The notes: generated by a model from the sequence alone, not told the origin. Positions 25,845-34,999 are shown, counted from the stretch's first letter. The stretch: 64,000 nucleotides of DNA from Pseudodonghicola sp048268305 (GCF_048268305.1 NZ_JBLWVT010000001.1:434001-498000), one strand, 5' to 3'. Made by a program: numbers and translations.

Positions 25845-26702
25845 ATGGCGAAACGCTTTTACTGGCTGCGCTCGGGGCGGGTGGTGGCGGGGCTGACCAT
25901 CATTGCGCTGCTGATGCTCTGCGCCATCTTCGCGCCCTGGCTGGCGCCGAACGATCCGACCGAACAGGATATCCTGAACACGCTGGTGCCGCCGATCTGG
26001 AATGCGGGCGGCGACTGGGCCTTTCCGCTGGGCACCGACAGCCTGGGCCGCTGCGTGCTGTCGCGGCTGATCTATGGCTCGCGCATCGCGTTGACCGTGG
26101 CGGTCTTCGGCGCCCTGGGGGCGATGATCATCGGGGCGATCCTGGCGCATGTGGCGGGCTATTTCGGTGGCTGGATCGACTGGGTGATCGGCCGGGTGGT
26201 CGAGATCTGGCTGTCCTTCCCGCCGGTGATCCTGTCGCTGATCCTGATGGTCGGCCTGGGCGCCGGGCTGCAGAACGTCATCCTCGCCATCATCCTGGTC
26301 GACTGGACCCGCTTCTGCCGGGTGCTGCGCAGTGACGTGATGGTGGTGGCGCGGCGCGATTACGTCGCCGCCGCGCGGCTTCTGGGCTTTTCCCACGGCC
26401 GCACCATCGTCCGCGAAATCCTGCCCGCCACCCTGCCTTTGCTGATCACGCTGATGAGCCTTGAGATGGGCGTCGCCGTGGTGGTCGAGGCGATCCTCTC
26501 CTTCGTCGGCATGAGCGTCGGCGCCGAGGTTCCGGCCTGGGGTCAGATGATCGCCGACGCGCGCCAGGACATCTATCAGGCGCCGTGGAACCTGATCCTG
26601 CCGATCCTGGCGATCTTCGTGACCGTCTTCGGCTTCAACATCCTGGGGGACGGGCTGCGCCGCACGCTCGACACCCGGCTGACCCAGACGGAGCGCGCGT
26701 AA
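25845..26702 (+). CDS. ABC transporter permease, DppC/OppC type
   Basis: This 285-aa second permease of the peptide-type importer has the typical N-terminal helix, the GTDSLGRCVLSRLIYGSRIAL block near residue 65, and an EAA loop (AAARLLGFSHGRTIVREILP). It starts 3 bp after the DppB-type gene and is followed without a gap by the ATPase gene. Confidence 0.93.
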   Translation: MAKRFYWLRSGRVVAGLTIIALLMLCAIFAPWLAPNDPTEQDILNTLVPPIWNAGGDWAFPLGTDSLGRCVLSRLIYGSRIALTVAVFGALGAMIIGAILAHVAGYFGGWIDWVIGRVVEIWLSFPPVILSLILMVGLGAGLQNVILAIILVDWTRFCRVLRSDVMVVARRDYVAAARLLGFSHGRTIVREILPATLPLLITLMSLEMGVAVVVEAILSFVGMSVGAEVPAWGQMIADARQDIYQAPWNLILPILAIFVTVFGFNILGDGLRRTLDTRLTQTERA

Positions 26703-28526
26703 ATGGCCCTGCTCGATGTGAAACAATTGACCGTCAGCCTCACCACCAAGGAGGCGAGCCTACAGGCGGTCAGCGATCTGACCTTCGCGCTGGAGCCCGG
26801 CAAGACCGTGGGGCTGGTGGGGGAATCCGGTGCCGGCAAGTCGATGATCGGCCGAACCATCGCCCAGTTGCTGCCCTCGGGCTTTGCGGTCACCGGCGGG
26901 GCACTGTTGTTCGATGGCGAGGATTTGGTGACCATGGCGCCCGACCGGCGCCGGGCGCTGCTGGGCCGCGACATTGCCTTCATCCCCCAGGAACCGCTGT
27001 CGGCGCTGAACCCGGTGCTGACCATCGGCCAGCAGTTCCACGAACACCTTGATCACATCGGCAAGGGCGGCGCGGGCTGGAAGGATCGTGCCGTGGCCGA
27101 GATGGAGGCGGTTCGGCTGACCGATCCGCGCGGGCTTCTGGACCGCTATCCGCATCAGCTTTCGGGCGGCATGTGCCAGCGGGTGCTGATCGCCATGGCC
27201 TTCGCCAGCCGGCCGCGCCTGTTGATCGCGGACGAGCCCACCACCGCGCTCGACGTCTCGGTGCAGGCGCAGATCGTGCGGCTGATCGCGGAGATGCAGA
27301 AGCGCGACGGCACCGCGGTGATCTTCATCACTCACGACCTGCGGCTGGCGGCCGAGATCTGCGACGAGGTGATCGTTCTCTATGCCGGTCGTCAGGCCGA
27401 ATATGGCCCGGCCGAGGTGCTGTTCCGCGCCCCGGCGCATCCCTATACCCGCTGCCTCGAACTCGCGGTGCCGGACGTGGCGGGGGCGCCGCGCGGGCTT
27501 TATCTGCTGCCTGAGCGGATGCCGGGACTGAAGGCGATCGCCGAGCTGAAGGGGTGCCGCTTTGCCAGCCGTTGCCCGCTGGCCGATGCCAAATGCCACG
27601 CCGAGGAGCCCGCGCTGGCCGAGGTCGGCACCGGCCATGTCTCGGCCTGCTGGAAATCTTTTGCCACCGATGGCATCGCGCCGCCGCCGGCGCCGGAACG
27701 GGTGGCGACCGGGCAGGAGAAGATCCTCGAGGCGCAGGGGCTGACCAAGAGCTTTGTCACCAAATGGCGGCTGTTGGGCGGGGCGCAGTATTTCCACGCG
27801 CTGAAGGCGGCGGATTTCATCGTGCGCGATGCCGAATTCGTCGGCGTCGTCGGCGAGAGCGGCAGCGGCAAGAGCACGCTGGCGCGCACGCTGATCGGGC
27901 TGGAAACCCCGACCTCCGGCGCGCTGGAACTGCTCGGGCGCGATATCACCGGCACCGATGGCGGCAGCCGGGACTGGCGGCAGAAGCAGATGCAGATCGT
28001 GTTCCAGGATCCGCAGTCGGCGCTGAACCCGCGCCGCAAGGTGGGCTCGATCGTCGGTCAGGCGCTGGAGGTGGAAATGCCGCGGCCGAAGGTGGCGGCG
28101 GTCGAGGCGCGCATTCGGGAACTCTTGTCCGAAACCGGTCTCTCGCAGGAGATGGCGGCACGCTATCCGTCGCAATTGTCGGGCGGGCAGAAGCAGCGGG
28201 TCAATATCGCCCGTGCGCTCTGCCGGCTGCCCCGGCTGCTGATCGCGGATGAGATCGCCTCGGGCCTCGATGTCTCGGTGCAGGCGCAATTGCTGAACCT
28301 ACTGCTCAGGCTGCGCGAGGAACTGGGCTTTTCCATGCTCTTCATCTCGCACGATCTGGCCGTGGTGCGCTATCTCTGCGACCGGGTGCTGGTGATGTCG
28401 AAGGGCGAGATCGTCGAAAGCGGCCCGACCGAGGCGGTCTTCGCCGATCCGCAGCATCCCTATACCCAAAGCCTGCTGGCCGCGGTGCCCAAGGGGGTGC
28501 ATCACAGCCAGATGGTGCCGGCATGA
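26703..28526 (+). CDS. ABC transporter ATPase, fused DppD-DppF type
   Basis: This 607-aa protein contains two complete nucleotide-binding domains, as in the YejF/GsiA type. Domain 1 has Walker A GESGAGKS at 40-47 and the signature LSGGM at 153. Domain 2 has GESGSGKST at 384-392 and LSGGQKQRV at 492. Each is followed by the Walker B region (LLIADEPTTALDVS; LLIADEIASGLDVS). In domain 2 the Pro-Thr after the Walker B Glu is Ile-Ala. A cysteine-bearing oligopeptide/dipeptide transporter C-terminal motif sits between the domains (RFASRCPLADAKCH). Confidence 0.94.
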   Translation: MALLDVKQLTVSLTTKEASLQAVSDLTFALEPGKTVGLVGESGAGKSMIGRTIAQLLPSGFAVTGGALLFDGEDLVTMAPDRRRALLGRDIAFIPQEPLSALNPVLTIGQQFHEHLDHIGKGGAGWKDRAVAEMEAVRLTDPRGLLDRYPHQLSGGMCQRVLIAMAFASRPRLLIADEPTTALDVSVQAQIVRLIAEMQKRDGTAVIFITHDLRLAAEICDEVIVLYAGRQAEYGPAEVLFRAPAHPYTRCLELAVPDVAGAPRGLYLLPERMPGLKAIAELKGCRFASRCPLADAKCHAEEPALAEVGTGHVSACWKSFATDGIAPPPAPERVATGQEKILEAQGLTKSFVTKWRLLGGAQYFHALKAADFIVRDAEFVGVVGESGSGKSTLARTLIGLETPTSGALELLGRDITGTDGGSRDWRQKQMQIVFQDPQSALNPRRKVGSIVGQALEVEMPRPKVAAVEARIRELLSETGLSQEMAARYPSQLSGGQKQRVNIARALCRLPRLLIADEIASGLDVSVQAQLLNLLLRLREELGFSMLFISHDLAVVRYLCDRVLVMSKGEIVESGPTEAVFADPQHPYTQSLLAAVPKGVHHSQMVPA

Positions 28527-29467
28527 GGGCGGTGTGCTATGCCCGTTACGGTGGGCCCGAGGTGCTGGAACTGGTCGATGAACCGCAGCCGGCCCCCGGG
28601 CCGGGTGAGGTTCGGGTCGCGATGCGGGCGGTCAGCGCCAATCCGGTCGATGGCAAGTTGCGCGGCGGTCTGCTCGGCGCGGTGGCGGGGGGCGGTGATC
28701 TGCCGGCCGGCACCGGACGCGACGGTGCCGGTATCGTGGTCGAGCTGGGCGAAGGTGCCGATCCGGCGTTGATCGGTCGGGCCGTGGCGCTGCTGACCCC
28801 GCGCGGGCAGGGCGCCTGGGCCGAGGAGCTGGTGGTGCCCGAAGGCTGCGTGACCCTGGTCCCCGAGGGGGTCGATCTGGTCACCGCCGGAGCCTTGCCG
28901 CTGGCGGCGATCTGCGCCTGGCGCGGGCTGGTCGATGTCGCGGGGTTGCAGCCCGGCCAGCGGGTGCTGATCCATGCCGGCGCCGGCGGGGTCGGCCATC
29001 TGGCGGTGCAGATCGCGCATCACATCGGGGCGGAGGTGATCGCCACCTGTTCCGCCCGGAACCGTGATTTCGTGCGGAGCCTTGGGGCCGATCGCGTCGT
29101 GGCCTATGATGAAGAGGTGTTCTCGGAACTGCTTTCGGACCTTGATGTCGTCTATGACCTGATCGGCGGGCCCGTGCATCTGGCGAGCGCCGGGGTGCTG
29201 CGGCCGGGTGGGGTACTGGCCTATCTGAACGCCGCGCCCTTCGATGCCACGGCCCTGCGCCCCGATATCCGCCACGCGCTGGTGCAGGTCGCGCCCGACC
29301 GGGCCGCGCTTGGCGCTGTGCTTCAATTGGTGGCCGGTGGTGCCCTTCGCCCCGAACTCACCATCCTTCCCTTCACCGATTTCGCCCGTGCCCAGACGCT
29401 CAGCGACGCGGGCCATACCCGTGGCAAGATCGTTCTGGACCTTGCCGCCGCAGAGACGCAGCCATGA
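28523..29467 (+). CDS. MDR-family NAD(P)-dependent oxidoreductase (quinone reductase-like)
   Basis: This 314-aa medium-chain dehydrogenase/reductase is of the zinc-free quinone oxidoreductase type. It has a GroES-like N-terminal domain (AVCYARYGGPEVLELVDEP, VSANPVDGKLRGG) and a Rossmann domain with HAGAGGVGHLAVQIA at about residue 153. No structural or catalytic zinc cysteines are evident. The start overlaps the ATPase stop (ATGA), so the gene belongs to the transporter operon and probably reduces an enone or aldehyde intermediate of the imported compound. Confidence 0.88.
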   Translation: MRAVCYARYGGPEVLELVDEPQPAPGPGEVRVAMRAVSANPVDGKLRGGLLGAVAGGGDLPAGTGRDGAGIVVELGEGADPALIGRAVALLTPRGQGAWAEELVVPEGCVTLVPEGVDLVTAGALPLAAICAWRGLVDVAGLQPGQRVLIHAGAGGVGHLAVQIAHHIGAEVIATCSARNRDFVRSLGADRVVAYDEEVFSELLSDLDVVYDLIGGPVHLASAGVLRPGGVLAYLNAAPFDATALRPDIRHALVQVAPDRAALGAVLQLVAGGALRPELTILPFTDFARAQTLSDAGHTRGKIVLDLAAAETQP

Positions 29468-30852
29468 CCCAAGATTTCGCGCAACAGCTCCTCGCCACCC
29501 TCGGCCCCGATCTGGTCGCCCTGGGCGCCGATATCCCGCCCCGCTACCACCACGATTGGGCCGGGCTGCCGCCGGTCACGCCGCTGGCGCTGGTGCGGCC
29601 GCGCCGGACCGAGGATGTGGTGGCGCTGATGCGGCTCTGCCACGCCGCCGGCGTGCCGGTGGTGCCGCAGGGCGGGCTCAGCGGGATTTCCGGCGCGGCG
29701 CATCCGCGGGCCGACGCCGTGGCGCTGTCGCTCGACCGGATGAACCGGATCGAAAGCGTCGATCCGCAGGCCGCCCAGATCGTGGCCGAGGCTGGCGTGG
29801 TGCTTGAGGTGGCGCAGATGGCGGCGCGCGATCAGGGGATGCTGCTGGGTATCGACATCGGCGCGCGGGGAAGCTGCCAATTGGGCGGGGTGATCGCCAC
29901 CAACGCGGGGGGCAATACCGTGATCCGCTATGGCATGGCCCGCGATCACGTGCTGGGGCTCGAGGTGGTGCTGGCCGACGGCACGGTGATCAGCGACATG
30001 GCCGGGCTGATCAAGAACAACGCCGGGATGGACCTCAAGCAGCTTTTCATCGGGTCTGAGGGGCTGTTGGGCATCGTCACCCGCTGCATCCTGCGGCTGC
30101 AACCGGCGCCCCGGGCGATCGAGACCGCGCTTTGCGCCGTGGCCGACACTCAGGGCGCGCTGGCGCTGCTGGCGCATCTGCGCGGCGCTCTGGGGCCGCA
30201 GCTTTCGTCGTTCGAGGTGATGTGGCCGAGCTTCTATAATGTCATGGCGCCCGGTGCCGGCATCGCCCTGCCGCTGCCCCCGAGGGGGCCGCATGTGCTG
30301 GTCGAGGCGACCGGCTTTTCCGATACCGCCCTGCGCGAGGGGATCGAGGAGGCCCTGGGCGAGGCGCTGGAGCAGGGCATCGTCAGCGATGCGATCCTGG
30401 CCAAATCGGCGCAGGAGGGGCGCGGCCTTTGGGCAGTGCGCGAAAGCGTGTCGGAATATCCCGTCATCCTCGGGCCGCTGGTGCCCTTCGACGTGTCGAT
30501 CCCGCTCAAGGCCATGGCCGAGACCGTGGCGCTGATCGAGGCCGGGATCGCCGCTCGCTGGCCGGGCGCCCGGGCATTGACCTATGGTCATATCGGCGAC
30601 AACAACCTGCATCTGGTGGTGGCGCTGCCGGATCCTGCGGATCACGCGGCGGAAAAGGCGTTGAAGGGCTTTGTCTACGACGCCATTCGCGACGCCGGCG
30701 GCACCGTTTCAGCCGAACACGGCATCGGTGCGATCAAGCGGGACTATCTGGGCCATTCGCGGACCGCGGCTGAGATCGCCCTGATGCGGGCGATCAAGGC
30801 GACGCTCGACCCGAAGGGGATCCTGAACCCGGGGAAAGGCTTTGCCGCCTGA
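29464..30852 (+). CDS. FAD-linked 2-hydroxyacid dehydrogenase (FAD_binding_4/D-lactate dehydrogenase type)
   Basis: This 462-aa flavoprotein has an N-terminal PCMH FAD-binding domain (VVPQGGLSGISGAAHPRADAVALS; GGVIATNAGGNTVIRYGMARDHVLG) and a C-terminal FAD-oxidase domain. The C-terminal GHIGDNNLHLVVALP and AEHGIGAIKRDYL provide the metal-binding His/Glu set of D-2-hydroxyacid dehydrogenases such as D-2-hydroxyglutarate dehydrogenase. It overlaps the MDR gene by ATGA and ends the operon. It likely oxidises a D-2-hydroxyacid to a 2-oxoacid, passing electrons to a quinone or ETF. Confidence 0.9.
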   Translation: MTQDFAQQLLATLGPDLVALGADIPPRYHHDWAGLPPVTPLALVRPRRTEDVVALMRLCHAAGVPVVPQGGLSGISGAAHPRADAVALSLDRMNRIESVDPQAAQIVAEAGVVLEVAQMAARDQGMLLGIDIGARGSCQLGGVIATNAGGNTVIRYGMARDHVLGLEVVLADGTVISDMAGLIKNNAGMDLKQLFIGSEGLLGIVTRCILRLQPAPRAIETALCAVADTQGALALLAHLRGALGPQLSSFEVMWPSFYNVMAPGAGIALPLPPRGPHVLVEATGFSDTALREGIEEALGEALEQGIVSDAILAKSAQEGRGLWAVRESVSEYPVILGPLVPFDVSIPLKAMAETVALIEAGIAARWPGARALTYGHIGDNNLHLVVALPDPADHAAEKALKGFVYDAIRDAGGTVSAEHGIGAIKRDYLGHSRTAAEIALMRAIKATLDPKGILNPGKGFAA

Positions 30853-30865
30853 CCCCGGGCGGTGA

Positions 30866-32176
30866 TCAGCGCAGGGATTTCTCTGGCAGGCCGAGGTTCT
30901 GCCGCAGGGTCGTCCCTTCATAGTCGCTGCGGAACAGGCCGCGGCGGCGCAGTTCCGGCAGCACCAGATCGGCGAAATCCTGCAGCGCCTCGGGCAGGTG
31001 GGTGGGGATGATGTTGAACCCGTCCGCCGCCCGCTGTTCCAGCCAGAGCTGCATCTCGTCGGCGATCTCCTCCGGGGTGCCCACCACCATCCGGTGCCCC
31101 CGCCCGGCGGCCAGCGCCATATAGAGCTGGCGGATGGAATAGCCTTCGCGCTGCGCCAGCTTGTACATCACCTCGGCCCGGCTGCGGAACGCGGGATCCT
31201 TCGGTTCCGGCACCGGCCCGTCGAGATCGTAGCCCGACAGATCCCCCAGCCGGTCATAGAGCGAGGCGAGCCCGACGCGCGGGTCGATCAGCGCCTGAAG
31301 CGTGTCGAGCTTGGCCTGCGCCTCGGCCTTGGTGCGCCCGACGATGGGCATCAGACCGGGCATGATCAGCACCTCGTCCTCCGCCCGGCCAAGTGCCGGC
31401 AACCGATCCTTGATCGAGGCATAGAAGGCCTGGGCGTCGGACAGCTCCTGCTTGGCGGTGAAAACCACATCGGCGGCCCGCGCCGCGGTGGCGCGGCCAG
31501 CCTCGGAATCGCCGGCAAAGAAGATCACCGGTTCGCCCTGCGGGCTGTGCGCCATATGGAGCGGCCCCTGGACGCTGAAGAAGTCGCCCTGATGGTTCAG
31601 CGCATGCATCTTGTCGGGGTCATAGAAGATGCCCGAGTGCTGGTCGCGGATGAAGGCATCGGCGTCGAAGCTGTTCCACAGCCCGCGCACCACGTCGACG
31701 AATTCGGCGGCGCGGTCATAGCGGCTGTCGTAATCCGGCTTGTCCATGTGACCGAAGTTCAGCGCATCCTCCTTGCCCCAGGAGGTGACGACGTTCCAGC
31801 CGGCCCGGCCGCCACTGAGATGGTCGAGCGACAGGAATTGCCGGGCCAGGTTGAAGGGCTCGGAATAGGTGGTCGATCCGGTCGAGACCAGGCCGATCCT
31901 TTCGGTCAGCGGGGCGAGGGCCGACAGCAGGGTGATCGGCTCAAGCTCGGCCACATGGCTCGACCGGCGGCGGGAGCCGGCGGGATTGTCCTCGCCCCGG
32001 ATCGCCAGTTCGTCGGCCATGAACAGCAGGTCGAATCTGGCGGCCTCGGCGATCTCGGCGATGCGGCGGAAATAGGCCAGATCCATCGACCCGTCTGGCT
32101 GGTTGTTCGGGTGGCGCCAGGCCGCAACGTGATAGCCCATCCGGAACATGGACAGGCCGAGCTTGAGCTGTTTCAT
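30866..32176 (-). CDS. LLM flavin-dependent monooxygenase, NtaA/SnaA/DszA family
   Basis: This 436-aa luciferase-like monooxygenase is of the two-component type, using FMNH2 from a separate reductase. Family blocks are present: GAWRHPNNQPDGSMDLAYF-like N-terminus (here AAWRHPNNQPDGSMD), ASLAPLTERIGL-type strand (SALAPLTERIGLVST), LDHLSGGRAGWNVVTSW, and DSRYDRAAEFVDVVRGLWNS. Members open nitrilotriacetate, dibenzothiophene sulfone and similar substrates. It is co-transcribed with the FMN reductase gene 20 bp upstream. It converges on the dehydrogenase gene of the transporter operon. Confidence 0.92.
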   Translation of the reverse strand: MKQLKLGLSMFRMGYHVAAWRHPNNQPDGSMDLAYFRRIAEIAEAARFDLLFMADELAIRGEDNPAGSRRRSSHVAELEPITLLSALAPLTERIGLVSTGSTTYSEPFNLARQFLSLDHLSGGRAGWNVVTSWGKEDALNFGHMDKPDYDSRYDRAAEFVDVVRGLWNSFDADAFIRDQHSGIFYDPDKMHALNHQGDFFSVQGPLHMAHSPQGEPVIFFAGDSEAGRATAARAADVVFTAKQELSDAQAFYASIKDRLPALGRAEDEVLIMPGLMPIVGRTKAEAQAKLDTLQALIDPRVGLASLYDRLGDLSGYDLDGPVPEPKDPAFRSRAEVMYKLAQREGYSIRQLYMALAAGRGHRMVVGTPEEIADEMQLWLEQRAADGFNIIPTHLPEALQDFADLVLPELRRRGLFRSDYEGTTLRQNLGLPEKSLR

Positions 32177-32196
32177 CTGTGGTTTCCCTGTTGTGG

Positions 32197-32730
32197 TTAT
32201 CCCTTGGCCATCTGCGCGAACCCCTTGGTGGCCAGGCCGATTCGCTGCAGCAGGGCGGGGTCGCTGACCTTGCCATCGGTGAAATCCGCGCTGCTGGCAT
32301 AGATGGCGATCGGCGCCGTGGCCGCGCCGAAAAAGGCAAAGAGCGGCCGGATCTGATGTTCGACCATCAGCGCGTGCCGTTGGCCGCCGCCCGAGGCGCA
32401 GATCAGCACCGGCTTGTGCAGCAGCTTGTCGGGATCGACCAGATCGAAGACATGTTTGAAGGCGCCGGAATAGGACCCCTTGTAGACCGGAGATCCCACC
32501 ACCAGCAGATCGGCGTTCTCGATCCCCTGCAGGATCGCGCGGGCATCCTCGGGCAGCTCGTCGCGATATTGACCCAGTCGCACTTGCATGAAAGGCGCGA
32601 TATTGGCCTGGGTGGTCTCGACCGGCATCGCCTTGGCGATCTCTGCGACCACGGTGTCGATCAGGATCGCGGTTTTCGAATTCGGGCTATCGCTGCCGCA
32701 GAAGGCGAACAGGTTCTGCTTGTCGGTCAT
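32197..32730 (-). CDS. NADPH-dependent FMN reductase (MsuE/SsuE type)
   Basis: This 177-aa flavodoxin-like reductase has the SPNSKTAILID phosphate loop, the GSPVYKGSYSGAFKHVFDLV block around residue 80 that binds FMN, and SGGGQRHALMVE. It supplies reduced flavin to the monooxygenase immediately downstream. The ATG at 32730 has AGGACC seven bases before it; an open frame extends to 32802, but with unlikely sequence. It diverges from the UTRA regulator, with a dyad between them. Confidence 0.9.
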   Translation of the reverse strand: MTDKQNLFAFCGSDSPNSKTAILIDTVVAEIAKAMPVETTQANIAPFMQVRLGQYRDELPEDARAILQGIENADLLVVGSPVYKGSYSGAFKHVFDLVDPDKLLHKPVLICASGGGQRHALMVEHQIRPLFAFFGAATAPIAIYASSADFTDGKVSDPALLQRIGLATKGFAQMAKG

Positions 32731-32800
32731 GGTCTGGTCCTGAGTCTGTCGGGGCGGTTTGGGGACACCGCCGCGAGGGGCTTGAGAGGTTTTCTGATTC

Positions 32801-32815
32801 ATATATACTATATAT
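32801..32815. promoter_or_regulatory. AT-rich dyad between the FMN reductase and UTRA regulator genes
   Basis: ATATATA and TATATAT flank a single C (15 bp, fully symmetric). The site is 23 bp upstream of the regulator start and 70 bp upstream of the reductase start. AT-rich TATA-type dyads are typical operators of GntR/HutC regulators. It is likely autoregulatory; this is inference from position. Confidence 0.6.
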
Positions 32816-32838
32816 AAAATATCGGAGCAAGAATCTGC

Positions 32839-33606
32839 ATGACGGATGACACTTCAGAAACCGATCTCTGGCCGCCGCGCGGCGCGGCGCGGGGCATACC
32901 GCTCTACGAGGTGGTCAAGGACCGGATCACCGAGGCGATCTTTGCCGGTCGTTGGCCGGCGGGCACGGTGCTGCCGAACGAGATCGACCTGGCCGACCGC
33001 TTCGGTGTCGCCGTGGGCACGCTGCGCCGGGCGCTGAATGATCTGACCAAGGAAGGGCTGCTGGCCCGCCGACGCAAGACCGGCACCGTGGTCACCGACA
33101 GGATGCCGCAGATCAGCCTGCGCTTTCTATTGCAGTATTTCCGTCTGCACAGTCTCGACGGTGCCTTGCAAAAGGCCGATCCGCAGCCCGCTACCGTTGC
33201 CTTCGGCCCGGCGACGGTGGCAGAGGCAGAGACCCTGGGTCTTGCCCCGGGGGCGGAGGTGCTGCGCATCAACCGGCTGCGCAGGGTCGCGGGCCAGCCG
33301 GCGATGACCGACCGTTACGTGCTGTCGACCGCGCGGTTTCCCAACCTGCCGCGCGAGGCGGGAAAGATGCCCGGGCTGATCTATTCCCATCTGATCGAGG
33401 CGGATGGGCTGCGGATTTCCGCGGTGCGCGAGAAGCTGGCGGCGGTCGCCGCGCCGCCCGAGATCGCCGCCGATCTGGGGTTGCAGCCCGGCGCGCCGGT
33501 GCTGCTGATCGAAGAGACGGTCTATGATCAGCACAACCAGCCGGTGATCGCGGCGGTTCATCACGCCAATACCGCGCATCATCGCTATGTGAACGAACTG
33601 CAATAG
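32839..33606 (+). CDS. GntR-family regulator, HutC/UTRA subfamily
   Basis: This 255-aa protein has a GntR winged helix (residues 15-85, PLYEVVKDRITEAIFAGRWPAGTVLPNE) and a UTRA ligand-binding domain (about 100-245) with ETVYDQHNQPV near its end. UTRA domains bind small molecules, often sugars, amino acids or related acids. It diverges from the monooxygenase/FMN reductase pair, which it probably controls, and precedes the convergent hydroxyacid oxidase gene by 5 bp. Confidence 0.92.
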   Translation: MTDDTSETDLWPPRGAARGIPLYEVVKDRITEAIFAGRWPAGTVLPNEIDLADRFGVAVGTLRRALNDLTKEGLLARRRKTGTVVTDRMPQISLRFLLQYFRLHSLDGALQKADPQPATVAFGPATVAEAETLGLAPGAEVLRINRLRRVAGQPAMTDRYVLSTARFPNLPREAGKMPGLIYSHLIEADGLRISAVREKLAAVAAPPEIAADLGLQPGAPVLLIEETVYDQHNQPVIAAVHHANTAHHRYVNELQ

Positions 33607-33611
33607 AGCGG

Positions 33612-34811
33612 TCATGCCGGCGCCCTGCGGAACAGGCAGTCGGGGCCGAGCGCGGCGCGGCTGGCGCAGCCCAACAGGGCGGCGGTGCGTTCGGCCTCTT
33701 CCCGCAGGATCGCGTGGGCGCGCATCGCGCCGGGCGTACCGGCGGCGCCCAGGCCGTAAAGCCCGGCGCGGCCCACCAGCACCCCGTCGGCACCAAGCGC
33801 CAGCGCCTTGACGATATCGCTGCCGCGACGGATGCCGCTGTCGATCAGCAGGCTCAGATGCCCCTTGGCGATCGGTGCCACCTGTTCCAGCACCTCGACG
33901 GGGGAGGGCACGCCATCGAGCTGCCGTCCGCCGTGGTTCGACAGCACCACCGCGTCGGCGCCGATGCGAATGGCGCGCTCCACATCATCGGCGGCCAGCA
34001 GGCCCTTGAGGATCAGCCGGCGCGGCCAGATCCGGCGCAGCCAAGCGACCCGGTCCCAGTCCAGATCGGGGTCCATCTGATCGCGCAGCCAGCCGGTGGC
34101 GCTGACCATGTCACCCTTGCCCTCGGGCAGCATCGGGGCGAGGGTGCCGAAGACCGGCTGGCCGTGGCGGATCAGGTCGATCATCCAGCGCGGGTGGGTC
34201 AGCATCTCAAGCTTGCGGGCGAGCGTCGGCTCCGTTCCGGTGCGATAGTTCCGCTTGTCCCAGGGCCGGTTGCCGAAGACGCTGCCATCGACCGTCAGCA
34301 CCAGCGCCTCGGAGCCCGCCGCCTCGGCACGCGAGACCAGCATTTCCACCGCCTGCTGGCTCTGGAAGACATAGAGCTGCATCCAGTGCCGTAGGCCGGG
34401 GATCGCCGCCACCTGTTCCATCGGGTCGTTCGAAACAGTGCTTTGCACGAAGGGGATGCCGGCGGCGGCGGCCGCCCGGGCCAGCGCGAGATCGCCCTTG
34501 GGCCAGAGCAGCCCGTTGAAGCCGGTGGGCGCCACCGCCATCGGGATCGGCGCCGGCCTGCCCAGCAGATCGCCGCCCAGGCTGGTGCCGCCGATCCGTC
34601 GCAGCATGCGCGGCATCAGGGCGATCTCGTCATAGGCCGTGCGGTTGCGTCTCAGCGTGATCTCCTCCTCGGCGCCGCCTTCGAGATATTCGAAGACCAG
34701 CGCGGGCAATCGCCGCCGCGCCATTTCGCGCAGATCGCGGATTTCCACCGCCCGGGCCGGAGTGCGGCCGCGATAGAGGTGGCGTTTCAGATCGGTGCCG
34801 AGATGCGTCAT
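33612..34811 (-). CDS. FMN-dependent alpha-hydroxy-acid oxidising protein (LldD family)
   Basis: This 399-aa TIM-barrel flavoprotein is of the glycolate oxidase/L-lactate dehydrogenase family. Catalytic and FMN residues are recognisable: APTGFNGLLWPKGDLALARAAA at about 90, QLYVFQSQ near 145, the active-site His/Arg block SNHGGRQLDGVPS near 292, and DSGIRRGSDIVKALALGAD near 325. It oxidises L-2-hydroxyacids. Its promoter region is shared with the divergent RutA-like gene and contains GTATAC site 3. With the D-type dehydrogenase in the same cluster, both enantiomers of a 2-hydroxyacid could be used. Confidence 0.92.
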   Translation of the reverse strand: MTHLGTDLKRHLYRGRTPARAVEIRDLREMARRRLPALVFEYLEGGAEEEITLRRNRTAYDEIALMPRMLRRIGGTSLGGDLLGRPAPIPMAVAPTGFNGLLWPKGDLALARAAAAAGIPFVQSTVSNDPMEQVAAIPGLRHWMQLYVFQSQQAVEMLVSRAEAAGSEALVLTVDGSVFGNRPWDKRNYRTGTEPTLARKLEMLTHPRWMIDLIRHGQPVFGTLAPMLPEGKGDMVSATGWLRDQMDPDLDWDRVAWLRRIWPRRLILKGLLAADDVERAIRIGADAVVLSNHGGRQLDGVPSPVEVLEQVAPIAKGHLSLLIDSGIRRGSDIVKALALGADGVLVGRAGLYGLGAAGTPGAMRAHAILREEAERTAALLGCASRAALGPDCLFRRAPA

Positions 34812-34987
34812 GCCTGCTCTCTAAAGTTTAGGGATAAACAGAATACGGTTTCAGCCGGTGAAAAGGTCATTCGGTGCCCGATTTTGGGGTGAAACCCTGG
34901 AACCAAGCGGGAACATCCCGAAATTTTGATAGATGCACCCTTTATGTGTCAAATATCACGATTGACTCGGGCTTCAAACATTTCTTT

Positions 34988-34999
34988 ATAGTATACTGT
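34988..34999. promoter_or_regulatory. GTATAC operator, site 3
   Basis: ATAGTATACTGT is identical over 12 bases to the reverse complement of site 1 at 22282-22293. It lies 95 bp before the RutA-like monooxygenase start and 176 bp before the divergent hydroxyacid oxidase start, in an AT-richer stretch that looks like a promoter. It probably places this region under the FCD regulator 13 kb away. Confidence 0.6.

Noticed and set aside
24861..26726. A 621-codon antisense frame opposite the two ABC permeases
   Set aside because: His/Gln/Arg-rich shadow typical of the reverse strand of membrane-protein genes in high-GC DNA.
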